From Coniella vitis (Eukaryota; Ascomycota; Sordariomycetes; Diaporthales; Schizoparmaceae), in the NCBI GenBank assembly GCA_011317545.1, contig WUJK01000003.1, positions 2,914,001-2,978,000 of the forward strand: 64,000 bases of DNA. The letters run 5' to 3'. Shown here piece by piece: positions 11,922 through 23,124 of this stretch. Each line of letters starts with the position of its first letter. Within the stretch, counting starts at the first letter, position 1. The notes under the pieces are model-generated. The model did no database searches. It was not told the origin of the DNA and saw nothing but the letters and a program-made list of their open reading frames with translations. The position numbers and the translations under genes were made by a program.

Positions 11922-14012
11922 TTAGAGCCACCTTTCCAATAAGTTTAACCCGTCCAGCTGTACAGGTCCACCGGCAAAACTTTGCGTCTGCCCCTGAGGA
12001 TCCAGAAGGAGGCCCAGACCATCAATAGCATGCTCGCCCTCCCAATTCGTCGACAGAAGCTGGAAATATTGATCCTCGAAAGAACTGGTTTCCATCTGCG
12101 AAGGCTCGTTCGATACTAAGCGGGTGGGATTGCCAATATCCTGCTGACCAGCAGCTAGCACAGGAGCAGAACTGTTATCGCCGGGCTTGTCTTTTCGTCC
12201 AGCGTCCTCACCGCCTAGCCTTGACGCAATCGATTCATCAAGATATTGCAGGAACAGGTCGAGCACTGCGTTGTTGATGCGCCATGATTTTTGAACTTCA
12301 TTAAGCCTAAGAAGACACATCTGGGCGCGGTTTTCTGCTAGCCTCCTGCTGACACCGTCTGCTGTCTTGAGACTGATGGCGTGGATACAGAGTGCGGCGA
12401 AAAGGCTGGTGATGAGATGCATTTGGCCGTACTATAGGATCATGAGATACCAAAAGGTATGTATACATTGCACAAAGACTATAGACTCACCTGCAAGATC
12501 CTTCTATCAAGCATGTCTTCCGCCAACCTACTTATCTGACACGCAGCATGGAGAGCTATGGCAGTATCATGGGTGTCATGGCGCAAAAGGCCGTTGCGGT
12601 GGATCAATATCCGTAAGTGGTGATAAGCCAATTGAAGCAGACAAGTCCACACAGATGGATGTTCATCGCTCGAGATGGTCCTCATTTCTTGGGGCAAACC
12701 GGCCTTCCACTCTTCCAAGAATAACCGTAAATCGAACGACTTTGTCCTCTGCGGCCGGCACCCTGCCAGGAATGAAGTGCATGTCAATGACCTTGCCTAG
12801 TAGTTGCGCCAGCTCAACCATCTTGATAAGGTATAGCAGGTGTTCCGATGTAGGTGAACCGAGACTCGTTAGCGAATTGTCGTCTTCGTCCTGTCGCAGA
12901 TCCTCGGCCGTTAGTGGCTCAATATCGCAGGCCTCGCCCCTGACCCTCATTGGCAGACCCAGAGATGCCGCTGACTGCCTTTCATGAACGTAGACGGACC
13001 ACCATAGCCGTCTGCGGATGCGTGCCATCCTCGCATCTCGGGTTGTGAGCTTTGTAGACCGATGCAGGCCGCAGGCCTCGGCAAGTGTGATGACCACACC
13101 TAGCCAGTACCGTACGTCTCGCACATCTGAAGACTCGCCTCGCCAGAAACTTAGGAGGAAGAGAGCCTGCACAAGCGTCATTTGGTCCTTTTTTCCCAAT
13201 CTGCATGGAACAACAGACGGGCCCTTGTGTAGAGTAGCGATTTGGCCTCCGAGCGGTCGCGAAAGCCCATAGCTACGCTACTTGCCTCGTCACACCAGGT
13301 GGCGCCGATAAAAAGCATGGCCTGGAAAAGTAACGGCGAGATGTCCACAGTTGGCAGCCGGCGAGCGACATCTCGGCGGACCAGCACAGGAAAACAAGGA
13401 TGGAACCATTGGAAGTAGGCCTGGATGACAGGCAAGCACGTCTGCAGGCTGGGAAGGTGAGGGCACCCTCATCTCTAAGATACCGCTCTGTGCCTGGACT
13501 AAGATGAACGACACTCGCTGAAGGCGAGGTCTGGTTGTTCGGCGAGGTCGATGGCACGGCTTGGATAGGACAGGACAGGCGGCCCTCTTGAACGTTTGGC
13601 TGTGATGCGGTCTCTGGCCGGCTGGACGGCACCAGCGTCAGGAAGTTGGATTCGCCAAAGAAGAGACTGCTTCGGGTTGGAGAGTCGGAGATTGATGGTT
13701 GAGCTATAATTCCTGGGGTCCTCGGCGCTGGGTCGGGGGCCTCTGTGACTCGAGGAAGACTCAAGGAACTGGTTCACGATTCGCCCCAGCCAAAGCTCGA
13801 CTTGATCGCGTGAGACGACCTCCGTTCGCGATACTATTGTGCTGTCGTCTTCTTGGGTATTTGGCCCTTCGCGACGGCAGGACAACACAGTTGCTCTGAA
13901 TTTTCTCGCAATTCGAACAAGGACGCTTCTGCGTGACATCGCAGCGAATACGATGGGCGTGGCAGTGGGAGCAGGCTTGCTTCGCCCGCGACCGCTTAGT
14001 AGTGCCAGTCAT
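11922..14012 (-). pseudogene. Zn(II)2Cys6 transcription factor, CTF1/Far-like, broken by about five frameshifts
   Basis: The ATG at 14012 starts MTGTTKRSRAKQ and a complete zinc cluster with Cys spacing C-x2-C-x6-C-x7-C-x2-C-x6-C. A linker and then a fungal-specific transcription factor domain follow (FQAMLFIGATWCDEASS, RDVRYWLGVVITLAEACGL, RLWWSVYVHERQSAASLGLP). The real intron near 12481-12423 (GTGAGT to CTATAG) joins DRRILQ to YGQMHLITSLF. Elsewhere the protein can be followed only by changing frame with no room for an intron: near 13870, 13760, 13450, 13190 (an A6 run after GATTGGG on the coding strand) and 12742. No nonsense codon interrupts the correct frames. The middle region resembles the cutinase regulator CTF1/FarA/FarB family, from memory. 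Either this is a young pseudogene or the local assembly has homopolymer indels; the sequence alone cannot decide. Confidence 0.75.
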
Positions 14013-14518
14013 GTTGGACTTGTGCTCATTGAGGTTGAGGAGCTTTGGCAATCTCACGATATGCCGCCATCACCTAATCAGGCCAGCTCTGATGCGAGCG
14101 GGTATCCGTTGAGCAGACCAAGGAGACTCTCTCGCAGCCATAGTTGCTGTTGCAGGTACTGCGGAAATGTGAGAGGCACCAGTACAAGAATGGCAGTTCA
14201 CATTGTGGGAGTTTGGGAGGTCAGTTGGAAGTTATGAGTGTGAATCTCTAGGCCTATACTATGTCACTACCTAGGTAAGTATAGCTGAGCAGCCCACTGA
14301 GCAGCCCTGTCGTCGCCCTGCTACAGCAGGTTCAGTGTAGCACTTACTGGCTCCGCAATGGCGGCTCCACGAATACGATGTAGCTGCATCGTAGCTGCAC
14401 AGCGACTTCGGAATTCCCCATCCCAGCGCCTACTTACATACCTGTAGCAGTTCGTAACCTCGGCCTATCACCCTCCTCTACTCCAACAATTGGCAGCCGC
14501 TGCCCCTCATCAGCAGAG
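14013..14518. other. Divergent promoter region between the regulator and the Nudix gene
   Basis: About 500 bases separate the two divergent starts. No gene is visible. Confidence 0.45.
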
Positions 14519-16201
14519 ATGGACAACACCAACGATATCACTCCAGTACAGGACGATCTGTCCAACGGACATCCGATTGCCCCAATTACCGAACAAAACG
14601 TTAACGACAAAATTTCGTCCACCGCACCACCCAGTGAAGCAGAAGTCCAGGCCATTGCCGACAGCATCGCAGCCGCTTCATCCTCCGCCGCCGCTGCTGC
14701 CGCCGTTGAACCTACGTCACAGCCCTCGCAACCGCCGCCAACCGAGAACACTGCCCGGGTTTACGACGAGAGCAACAACAAGGAAATCGATCAATCCACC
14801 CCTCCAGCGCACGAACTACAAACCCTCGCCCCCTTTGACGAGGGCGCATACTGGGATATCCCGAGCATGGCACCGCTCAACGCAGCCTCTGCGGTCAGTA
14901 TCTGAGCTGTCTGTCTGTCTATCTGCCAGCCTGCGTACTTGCCGGCTTGTTCAGCCCATGGAAATATAAGAGAAACTTTGCAGGGGGCCCCAGAAAAGAT
15001 CAGACGGGAAAAAAGAACGCAGAAGCATAAGCAGACATAGACAAGATCCCCAAAAGATGAACAGAATAATAACAAGGACGCAGGCCGCAATCGCCCGCCT
15101 GCGCGCCTACAAGCCGCCGCCTTTCCCTCTCTGGGACTCGCTGCCCGTCAGCCGTCGCGCAGCCGTCCTCATTCTGCTGTATGCAGATCGCAGGGGAGAT
15201 CTGAGGGTGGTGATTACCATGCGCGCAGCTACTTTGCGAAGCTTTTCCGGTTTGTGCTGGGTCTGTCTATCACATGTTCCATAGCAGCGGACTGACGGGG
15301 TATCTTTCTCTCCTTATTGCGGATTAGGCCATGCTGCATTCCCAGGAGGCAAGGCAGATAGCCTCGACGAGACACCGTGTATGTGGTCACCTTATCCATG
15401 TCTGCCCTACGCAAGACCGATTCCCCAAAATGGGTGACTGACCTCTGCGACTCTACAATAGACCAAATAGCCCGCCGCGAAGCCTGGGAAGAGATCGGCC
15501 TCCCCCTCAACGACGCCAAAATACCCGCCCCATTCCGCATTGAACACCTCTGCTACCTTCCGCACAGCCTCGCTAAAACCGAGCTTGCCGTCCGGCCTTG
15601 CGTAGCGCTCTTGCACTCTGGCGACGATAAGAACCTCCACGCATCTCCCTCCTCCCCCACAGCCGATGAAAGCCTCATCCCCCGCCTGGATGCGAAGGAA
15701 GTCGCCGCTGTCTTCTCCGCTCCCTTGCACAACTTCCTCCTCGCTACCGACGAAGTCCACCCAGAGGATGCCTCGAACGGCAATGATGGGCAAGGAGCAA
15801 CATACAGCTTGCCACCAGGGAAATGGTATGAAGGCAAATGGGTCGAGTTCAAGAACGTGCCCTGGCGTTCGCACTATTTCTACGTCCCCGTGACGCACCA
15901 GCGCGTGACTAAACCAAAAGTGCGCGAAGGCGGGCTTGCCGCGCTGGCAGAGAACCTGGAAGAGGAGGAGCAGGACACTGGGCGATACATGGTTTGGGGC
16001 ATGACGGGCCGGATGCTGGTTGATACGGCAAGAGTGGCTTATGGGCAGGAGCCCGAGTTTGAACATAATACGCATTTTGGTGATGAGGCGCTGATTGAGA
16101 GGTTGGCTGGTGAGGGCAGGCTGTATGAGAAGAAGAGGAGGCCTGAGACGGAACTCGTGCAGGACGAGGTCAAGAAGGCCAAGGAGGGGAGCAGGATATA
16201 A
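14519..16201 (+). CDS. Nudix hydrolase (Pcd1/CoA-diphosphatase-like) with a long N-terminal extension
   Basis: Four exons, 14519-14893, 15084-15249, 15328-15378 and 15462-16201, encode 443 residues. Nudix enzymes cleave nucleoside diphosphates linked to another moiety; the Pcd1-type subgroup acts on CoA or oxidised nucleotides, and the substrate here is not shown. The first 125 residues are Ala/Pro/Ser-rich and look disordered. The domain begins AAIARLRAYKPPPFPLW and PVSRRAAVLILLYADRRGDL. The Nudix box spans three exons: GGKADSLDET (187-196) and REAWEEIGL (203-211), with the two metal-binding Glu in REAWEE intact; the GG-to-E loop is one residue longer than the consensus. Intron 1 uses a less common GTCAGT donor. 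An in-frame ATG at 15057 inside intron 1 offers a second start. It is convergent with the copper transporter, 293 bases apart. Confidence 0.85.
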
Positions 16202-16494
16202 TCCGTATTGTGGCAGCGACCACGAGAGAAGGAGGGTGTTGAAAGACGGCTGTGGAAGCATGACATGTATATATCAAGCCTTTGCAATGAGCGACTGAAT
16301 TAACCATTGCCAAATGCTATAAATACTGGGTATTGATGCTCTGATGACAAAAATGCTGGATCAAAACATGTATACACAAACACCTACAGGATGAAGGGAG
16401 GAAAGGGAAAATCATGCTCCTTCATGGCCATTCAGCCCATTAAAACAACACGACTGGCGAGGACCAACACTCGAGCTTGGGTGACTTCCATCTC

Positions 16495-17711
16495 TCAATG
16501 GCACTGTGTCTCCTTGGTGACGGACGTCTCGGCGCCAAAAGTCAAGTGGCCCAAAAAGGCCCCCAGCGTGACGGCCACCATGACCCAGCCATTGTACGTC
16601 ATGAAGACCAACCTAGAAATGATATAGTCAGTTTTTGGCGTGCTGTACTCTTTGCAACCCCTTTCCATTCTTGAGTCCTTCTCCTTGTATATGTATCATG
16701 CCCTCCATGACACAGAGTCTTAGGGTGAAGGAGCCGAAAAAGGAATATAGCAAGGTTGTCGAAGAAAGACTAAACTGCCACAACTTACATCAACATAAAA
16801 GCATAAAATGTCTGCACAGCGTACAAGACGGCCTTGACGAGACGCACCCGCTTGTGAGCCTGCGCCTTGTTCTGCCCTGTCGCCCAAGCCGCCAGCGGCG
16901 CAGTCTCAGTAATCGTGTCGTTATTGCTGCCTTTGCGATTTGGGGGAGAAAACGGAACAACGTTTTAGCTAGAGTAAGCAAAAGCTACACCTTCTTTCAT
17001 TCTTGTTTTATCTCATGTGGCAATGATAGCGCGGGAAAAGACAAACAAGGATACAAGATGGAGAATGAGAAGAGAGACGGAAGCAACAGGGAGTGAATTG
17101 CAGTCTCTCCAGTACAATGATGACTCCAACACGTGTTTCCGATCGATTAGGGTAAATGAGGCGCAGAAGTCGTTTCTTGTAGGATTTTCATACTCTCCTC
17201 TTTGTCTCTCTTCGATGTGAAGCCCAGTTGAAGAGTGTAGAGGTGAGGCAGGGCACTTAAGTGTATGGACACAGGAAAGACACCGCTTAACAACGCACCC
17301 CCCTCCCCGTCCCCCAAGGCACAAAAAGCAAAAGCAAGAAGCATAAAAGAAAAACTCACTGGGATACGTCTCAAGCCTCTTGTTCATGATAATTTCATAG
17401 CGTCTCGTGCCCGCCCGCAGGGCCTCGTAGCCCATGCCGATAAGCACAACGGCCAACAGCGAAAAGATGAGGCCGGCGGTGGTGCGAATGTGCCACGACT
17501 CAAAGACGATGCACAGGTTGGTTGTGTCCCAGGTGAAGAGCATCTAAGGGGTTTTTTCTCCTGTCAGGTGTCCATATGTACATGTTTGATGGTCGTGATG
17601 GTGATGGTGGTTGGTTTCGTATCTTACGTTCATGCTGCACATGGCGGGCATATCGTGGCCTGGCATGTCCATGTCGCCGTGGCCCATCATATGGTGTGCG
17701 TGGTGGTCCAT
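16495..17711 (-). CDS. CTR-family high-affinity copper transporter
   Basis: Four exons, 17711-17628, 17543-17360, 16930-16789 and 16612-16495, give 175 residues. CTR proteins are trimers that import Cu(I) across the plasma membrane, or release it from the vacuole. The N-terminus (1-28) is packed with Met and His (MMGHGDMDMPGHDMPAM), the copper-collecting mets motif. Three membrane helices follow: about 49-67, 121-143 and 146-163. The signature MxxxM of helix 2 is Met137-Met141 and the GxxxG of helix 3 is Gly154-Gly158. The loop is about 55 residues. The protein ends Gln-Cys-His, a Cys/His tail common in the family. All four exon junctions keep phase and have good donors (GTAAGA, GTGAGT, GTAAGT). 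Plasma-membrane versus vacuolar location cannot be told from this. Confidence 0.9.
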
Positions 17712-18022
17712 GGTTATCAGAGTGCTCGTCGTTTCGGTTGCAGGTGGATTGGTAAATAAGTAAGCGGCGGGGCAGTCAGGCGGAGTCGTCGGTGAGAGAG
17801 AGGATCGTGGCTGCGATGGCTGGTAGATATGGTGGTGTATCGAAGTGAAAGGGTGCAAGAAAGTCGCGTGGCACGTATGCAACTTGTCAAAGCGACACCA
17901 GCTGTTTTAAAAAGAGGTCGGTGAAACCACCCACCCCCCAGACTGGGTTGAGTGTGGCTGTCGCTTCGCTTGGGCTGGGCTGGCGTTGGTAGGCTGGCAG
18001 GCCGGGGAAAAGCGTTTATTAA

Positions 18023-18030
18023 TTTGCTCA
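18023..18030 (+). promoter_or_regulatory. Candidate Mac1-type copper response element
   Basis: The octamer TTTGCTCA lies 312 bases upstream of the copper transporter start. It matches the yeast Mac1 consensus TTTGC(T/G)C(A/G), which activates CTR genes under copper starvation. A near match, TTTGCTTT, lies at about 18089-18096. Function in this organism is inferred from the position and the match. Confidence 0.4.
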
Positions 18031-18180
18031 AACTTGCGCAAGACTACGCTGGAGTGGTGAGTGCCCGCGCCCAGCCGGTTCAAATAGACGTTTGCTTTAG
18101 CGGCACTCAGGCCCTGCAGGGACTTCTTCAGAGCGCTAGAAGGTACAAGATAACGCGACGTCCGCTGTGTCAGTAGGGTG

Positions 18181-18296
18181 CCCTGGGTGCCTGGGTGCCT
18201 TTGTCAGCCAAGTCAGCCAAGTCAGCTAGACTGGCAGACTGGTTGACTGGGTAGTAGGCACTAAGCTTTGGCGGCCCTAGGCTTTGGCGGCCCTGG
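18181..18296. repeat. Cluster of short direct repeats
   Basis: Three different small tandem repeats follow each other: CTGGGTGC repeated twice, AGTCAGCCA repeated with a partial third copy, and GGCTTTGGCGGCCCT-like units twice (about 18275-18296). This looks like slippage duplication in non-coding DNA. Confidence 0.6.
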
Positions 18297-18847
18297 CAAC
18301 TGATTGTTTAGGACTGAGTACCTGAACCACGGGCATCCATCTACGTACCCAGAAGGATACTCGTAGACTACTTACTTTGTCAAAAGGGCTCTCAAAGAAG
18401 CCGAAACACCCGAAATATACTCAGTTGTGCAATGTAACATGATTCCTCAGTATCTAGCGTGGCTATAACGGCGGGACACTCCCCTCGATACATGCTTTTC
18501 GGAGGATTTGGTATCCTAGAGCGCATGTCCGGGAGACTTGCGTGCTATGCGTGTGCCAAGCATCGCACCCGTCCCAAGCACGACAACTCTAATGCACTTA
18601 TACTCACCGCACACGCAGGACGCAAACAAATAACAACAAGAGGTCAGGCTACACACGTATTGATGGACGATCAGTGCCGGATGGGGTACAAGAGCACGTC
18701 TGCCCGTTTTATAATCTATGCGCTTCTTCTTTCCAAATGGTATATACAAACAGACAAAACAAAATGCCCACGAAAACAGTAAACCTTTCATCATACACAT
18801 CACAAAATCATCTTGGCCCTTCCCTTCGCCTTTGATTGTCGGTTTCT

Positions 18848-19750
18848 TCATGTCTCGGCAAAGACATATGAGCTTCCGCTCTCCACCACTGGCACCTCCA
18901 ACTTGGCCTCCTCAAGTTCCTTGCCATCCACACGGATACCGGCCGTCATGACCTCACCGGGCAGCACAGGACCGACACCCTTGGGGGTACCGGTGATGAC
19001 AATGTCGCCGGCCTCGAGCGTCATGACCTTGGAGATGTCGCTGAGCACGCGAGGGATCTGGAAGAGGAAGAGGTTGGTCGAGTCCTCCTGGCGCGTCTCG
19101 CCGTTGACCTTGAGCCAGATCTCGATGTTGTGGGGGTCGGGGATCTTGGACTTGGGGATCACGTGGCTGATGGGGAGGAAAGTGTCGAAGCCTTTGGAGA
19201 TGTCCCAGGGAAGACCCTTCTTCTTAGCCTCCTCTTGGATGTTGCGGGCAGTCATGTCGATGGAGAGAGCGTAGCCTTTTGGACGGAGAAGGAAATATTA
19301 GTAAGTGAGGTAAAGAAAGATTGCAGCAAAATGAAGTTCAGCTTGACTCACTCTCAATGGCATCAAAGGCAGCCTTCTCGTCATTTGCGTCAAGGTCTCG
19401 GACCGTCTTGCCGATAATGAGAGCCAGCTCAATCTCGTAGTGCAGGTTGATGCCCTTGGGGCGGACGACAGGGCCGGCGCCAGGTTGCAGCAGCGTGGTG
19501 GGAGGCTTGAGGAAGAAGAAGGGCTGCTTGGGCCGAACGTTGTTCAGCTCCTTGACGTGGTCCCTGAGCATCAATTGAATTGTTAGTATACTCGACACGA
19601 CGCGACAGCCAGAGGGAGCTCCAAGCAAGCTCCCAACAGAGAGGATGAGGAACTCAGTACTCACGCATAGTTGCGGCCAATGCAGACAATCTTGCTGGGG
19701 GTCTTGACGGTAGTAGCCATGGTTGCAAATCCTCTTCGAAAGACGTTCAT
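18848..19750 (-). CDS. FAHD1-like acylpyruvase / oxaloacetate decarboxylase (FAH family)
   Basis: Three exons, 19750-19665, 19563-19352 and 19275-18848, encode 241 residues. Fumarylacetoacetate-hydrolase-family proteins of this size are mitochondrial FAHD1-type enzymes that cleave acylpyruvates or decarboxylate oxaloacetate. Visible blocks are KIVCIGRNYADHVKEL, HYEIELALIIGK (the E-x-E metal ligands), YALSIDMTARNIQEEAKKKG, WDISKGFDTFLPISHVIP, and near the end DIVITGTPKGVGPVLPGEV. From the ATG at 19750 the N-terminus is MNVFRRGFATMATTVK, basic and amphipathic like a mitochondrial presequence; a second in-frame ATG at 19720 in a strong context (ACCATGG) would drop it. Introns have GTGAGT donors and keep phase. 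It is tandem with the copper transporter but shows no functional link. Confidence 0.88.
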
Positions 19751-22398
19751 CTTCTCAAGCTTCTTCTCGGGACGGTCCTTTGCGCTGGTGGTCGGTCTGC
19801 TGCAGCTTGCTTTATACTTCAATCTGAACAGACACGGAGCTCACTTGAAGGCGCCTTTTGCCTCTGGCTAGCTGTGCTCCCCGTTCGGCGCTTGATCGGC
19901 AAACCCGGTTGAGGGGTTCGGCGCTGTCGTAAACCCGCAGGGGTTACGCGGGGACCAGCGCCAGCTCGGCGTGCAAAAGAAAGGTCCGGCAGGGCCGCAG
20001 CCTCGTGACCAGACATACCTGGCTAGCAACTCGAGGGTCTGCTTTCCTTTGTAGCCGCTGGTTGAATATTGAGCCGGTGGAAGGAGGGAGTGGGTGCTGT
20101 GTAATGGGATTTACTGGCCCCTTGTTGGACGCCTTGTGGGAATTGTTTTGGTTAAGAGTCAATGAACCTTTCGCTGGTGACCAATTTTCGGGGCTCTGAT
20201 GTATCTAGAGCGGGTGGATCCGCGGGCCTCACGCGCGTTGACGTGCCTAGTCTCGACTTATCCGGCTGCTACAACATGGACATGCTCGGATTGCAAATGT
20301 AGAGACACTGGCTGGCTGCTGTTGGTTTTAAAATGCGGTTCCCGGATATTGTTTATAGATATCGCTCGTAGAGCGATCCACGAAGAGGAGGAGCTGTCTT
20401 TGTGCTTTTCTCGCTGTTATTCATTGCGTGACGCGGACTGCGAACGGTTTGCGCTCGATCTCTTCTTCTCATGGTATTGCTCGACACCCCAATCTCTCAC
20501 GACAGCCAGCTACTCGTACTGCCCGTCTGCTCATCACTCTACCATCGCAAGGTTGTGACCAAATTATGACGTGCTGGAGCGGACCTTCTCAAATCGATGG
20601 CTTCTCTTGTCGACACAGTCGCCGTTGCTGGCTGATTGGGCAGTCGAAGTCCAATCCACTACTACGACTTTAGCAGAGAAATCATTGACATCGTCCGCTA
20701 CCATATGCAATCCAAATAGCCCCAGTGCTCGACGCTCGCTTGGAGTTGCAGCAATCGACAAGGTGGAGGGCATGCCGAGAAACTGGGGCTTAGAGCAAGT
20801 CAGAAATACGGCCGACTCAAGCCGACACGACCGCGCAAATGAGAAGCAGAGCACTGGAGCACTGCTGGCTGCTAGTGCTAACAGCCCTGCGCTCTCCATC
20901 TCAGGGCGTCTCTAACTTGCCGGTCTCGGTCCCTTCTTTAAAGGCAATCGACGCTTCGAGTGCAGAAAGCGGTTACGGACCTCGGTCGAACTGCGCGCTG
21001 TATCCACCTCCACATATTGCGCGACTCCAGCAGCAGCACGACAATTCTGTGACGAAAGGGAAAAGAGCAGGCGATTTGATGCAATGTGGGATCGCTATCG
21101 AGATGCGCATAGTTGACGCGGTTGAAGGCTGTCTGCACATGGGCTTCTGGCACACCAGTGGAGGATTTTCGGCGGCCTTCTAGCGGTCCTTTCTCGACAA
21201 GAAACCAGGCCGGGCAGCTGTGGAATGTACCCAGCCAATCGCAGCCTGAGGAAGCCGCAGAGAAGATAGCCAGAGCAACATAGCTTGATACGAGTGCAAG
21301 GCAGCGCACGATGGCGGATGCGTCCGCAGCGGGAGGAACACAAAAGGGCAATGCTGCGCTTGCCAGGTCTCGTGGCCTAGACCCTTGGTTCTTTCAAAAG
21401 CAAGGGACAACAAGCAGCCAACCAGATGATTGACAATAAAGGCACCGCTAGGCGATGCGCACTGTCCATAATCGGTCATCAGCCCTACATACAGGCACCG
21501 ATGAATGAGTTCGGAGGGCTGGGCGCCGCGGCTCGTGGTTTGACAGGGGCCATATGTTGAAAGCATGTTGCAGTGTGCCGCTCCGTACTGTTCTTCTTTC
21601 TCCTGGCGCGTGTGTGAAAGATGCAAATTCCGCTGTCGTGGCCGGAGAAGGCTGGTCGCAGTCTCGTCTGCTGCATGTAGAAAACGGGAGGGTCGGAGGC
21701 TTGCGTACCAAGGGCGAGATGCCCTGCCAGCCTGCCAAGCCCTATTATAGAACGCTTGCAGGATGGAAGCCACCCCTGCTGTCAGAATCCGGGGAAGAGG
21801 GTCAAAGCTTCAGGCCGAACATCCTTTTCCCCGCTACGCTAACAATCCCACTTTCCCCGCCGGAGCACCTGCAAGCGAGGGTTGGCTGGCTGGCTGGCCG
21901 GCTGCAGGCCTCTCCCTTGTCACCATTCTACAGCGCCTGACCAGCCCAACTGCCAGCCCAAACCCGCCAGCCCGCGCCCCTGGCCAGCAATCTTGCCAGC
22001 ATTTGGCGCTGGGATTTCAAGGCTGTGGTTTGCATCATCGCTGGCGAGCAGCAAGTAATTTGTTCCACCGCTATAATCAAGCTTACGACTACCATTACAA
22101 CACAAGACCTTCTCCAACGCAATCAGCAGCAGCAGCAGCGCCGCCACCACCAACACCACATCCTTCTTAACGCCCACCGCTATTCTCTACTGTGTCGCTT
22201 CTCGCGTGTATACTTCTTGCAAACAACAACATTTGCTATTGCTCTCTAGCTTCTGTGCTCCGCCCTCATTTTCAGCACATGCGCTTCAATCACCGTGGCC
22301 TGTCTCAAACCGTGCCCGAGAGCTTATAGCAACCTTCTGTCTACCCTAAAGACCTGTCAGCCTGTACTGTAACCGTCATCGCTCGGGCATGAGAAGAA
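19751..22398. other. 2.6-kb intergenic region, no supported gene
   Basis: GC-rich and open in several frames on both strands (for example 21180-21773 minus, 20571-20915 plus), but these overlap each other, have no family resemblance and no splice structure. The 3' end is pyrimidine-rich, as expected of the leader of the gene at 22399, with a CAG-rich stretch near 22125. Confidence 0.4.
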
Positions 22399-23124
22399 AT
22401 GGAATCGCTACAGCTGGCACAGATGCTGGCTGACATCTCGGACCTCAGCGCCGCAGTGAGTTTCGACCTAGACCCCTCTCTAGGATGTCGCTGTCCACCA
22501 AAAAGCAATTCACTCTAACCGCTCACGTCTCTCCTCTTGCAGGATCAGAGAGCCGCCAAAGGGCTCGTCACCGCTAATAAGACGCTCCCGACAAACCCTT
22601 CCCACCCTTATCCTCTAACGCAAGACACCTCCTCCGCCGCCGCGGCTGCGCCGGCCGGCGCCCAGCTGCGCCCAGCCTCCGCTGTTCCTTCTGGCAACCG
22701 CTTCGACAAGTTTGGCCGCAAAATCCTTACCCCACCCGCCATGTCGCGCACCAATTCGACCGGTCCTCCATCATCGCAGACTACCTCCATGCCCGGGACG
22801 CCGCGCGAACTCGATGATGATGTACACCAAGCCAGTACGCTGATGACTCTATATGAGATTCGCAACCGGCTCAAACAGCAGGACAGTACCGGACTTAAAA
22901 AGGCGCGTGAGCAGATCGATGCGCTGATTGCAAAGAATAAGCAGCAGCAGCAGCAGCAACAGCAGCATTCACAGAAGCGCCACTCCCCAGAGCACAGCCA
23001 CGGTAACTCCCAGACTGGTCAGCTGGATGGTCAGAATTCAGAGCAACGTTCACGGCCTATTTCGCGGATGTACACATATCCCAAGGGTGATCAGACGCCT
23101 GATACTCCGAGCGGAGCTAAATAG
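22399..23124 (+). CDS. Conserved-looking fungal protein with a poly-Q tract, function unknown
   Basis: Two exons, 22399-22455 and 22543-23124, join in phase 0 (GTGAGT donor, CTTGCAG acceptor) to give 212 residues. It begins MESLQLAQMLADISDLSAA, a short amphipathic helix, followed by a Ser/Thr/Pro-rich disordered region with FDKFGRKILTPPAMSRTNST. A predicted helix, ASTLMTLYEIRNRLKQQD to AREQIDALIAKNK, leads straight into a run of eight Gln coded by CAGs and CAA. The tail contains SRPISRMYTYPKGDQTPDTP, with several Ser/Thr-Pro sites that could be kinase targets. I do not recognise a named domain. The gene is supported by the clean intron and by the lack of a competing frame. Confidence 0.7.

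Larger units (their letters stand above)
17712..18847. other. Upstream region of the copper transporter and 3' side of the FAHD1-like gene
   Basis: About 1.1 kb. It holds a perfect copper-response-like octamer at 18023-18030 and a cluster of short direct repeats at 18181-18296, both listed separately. Frames at 18459-18782 resemble no family. Confidence 0.45.

Noticed and set aside
21180..21773. 197-codon minus-strand frame in the 19.8-22.4 kb spacer
   Set aside because: No splice structure or family resemblance; the opposite strand and other frames are also open.
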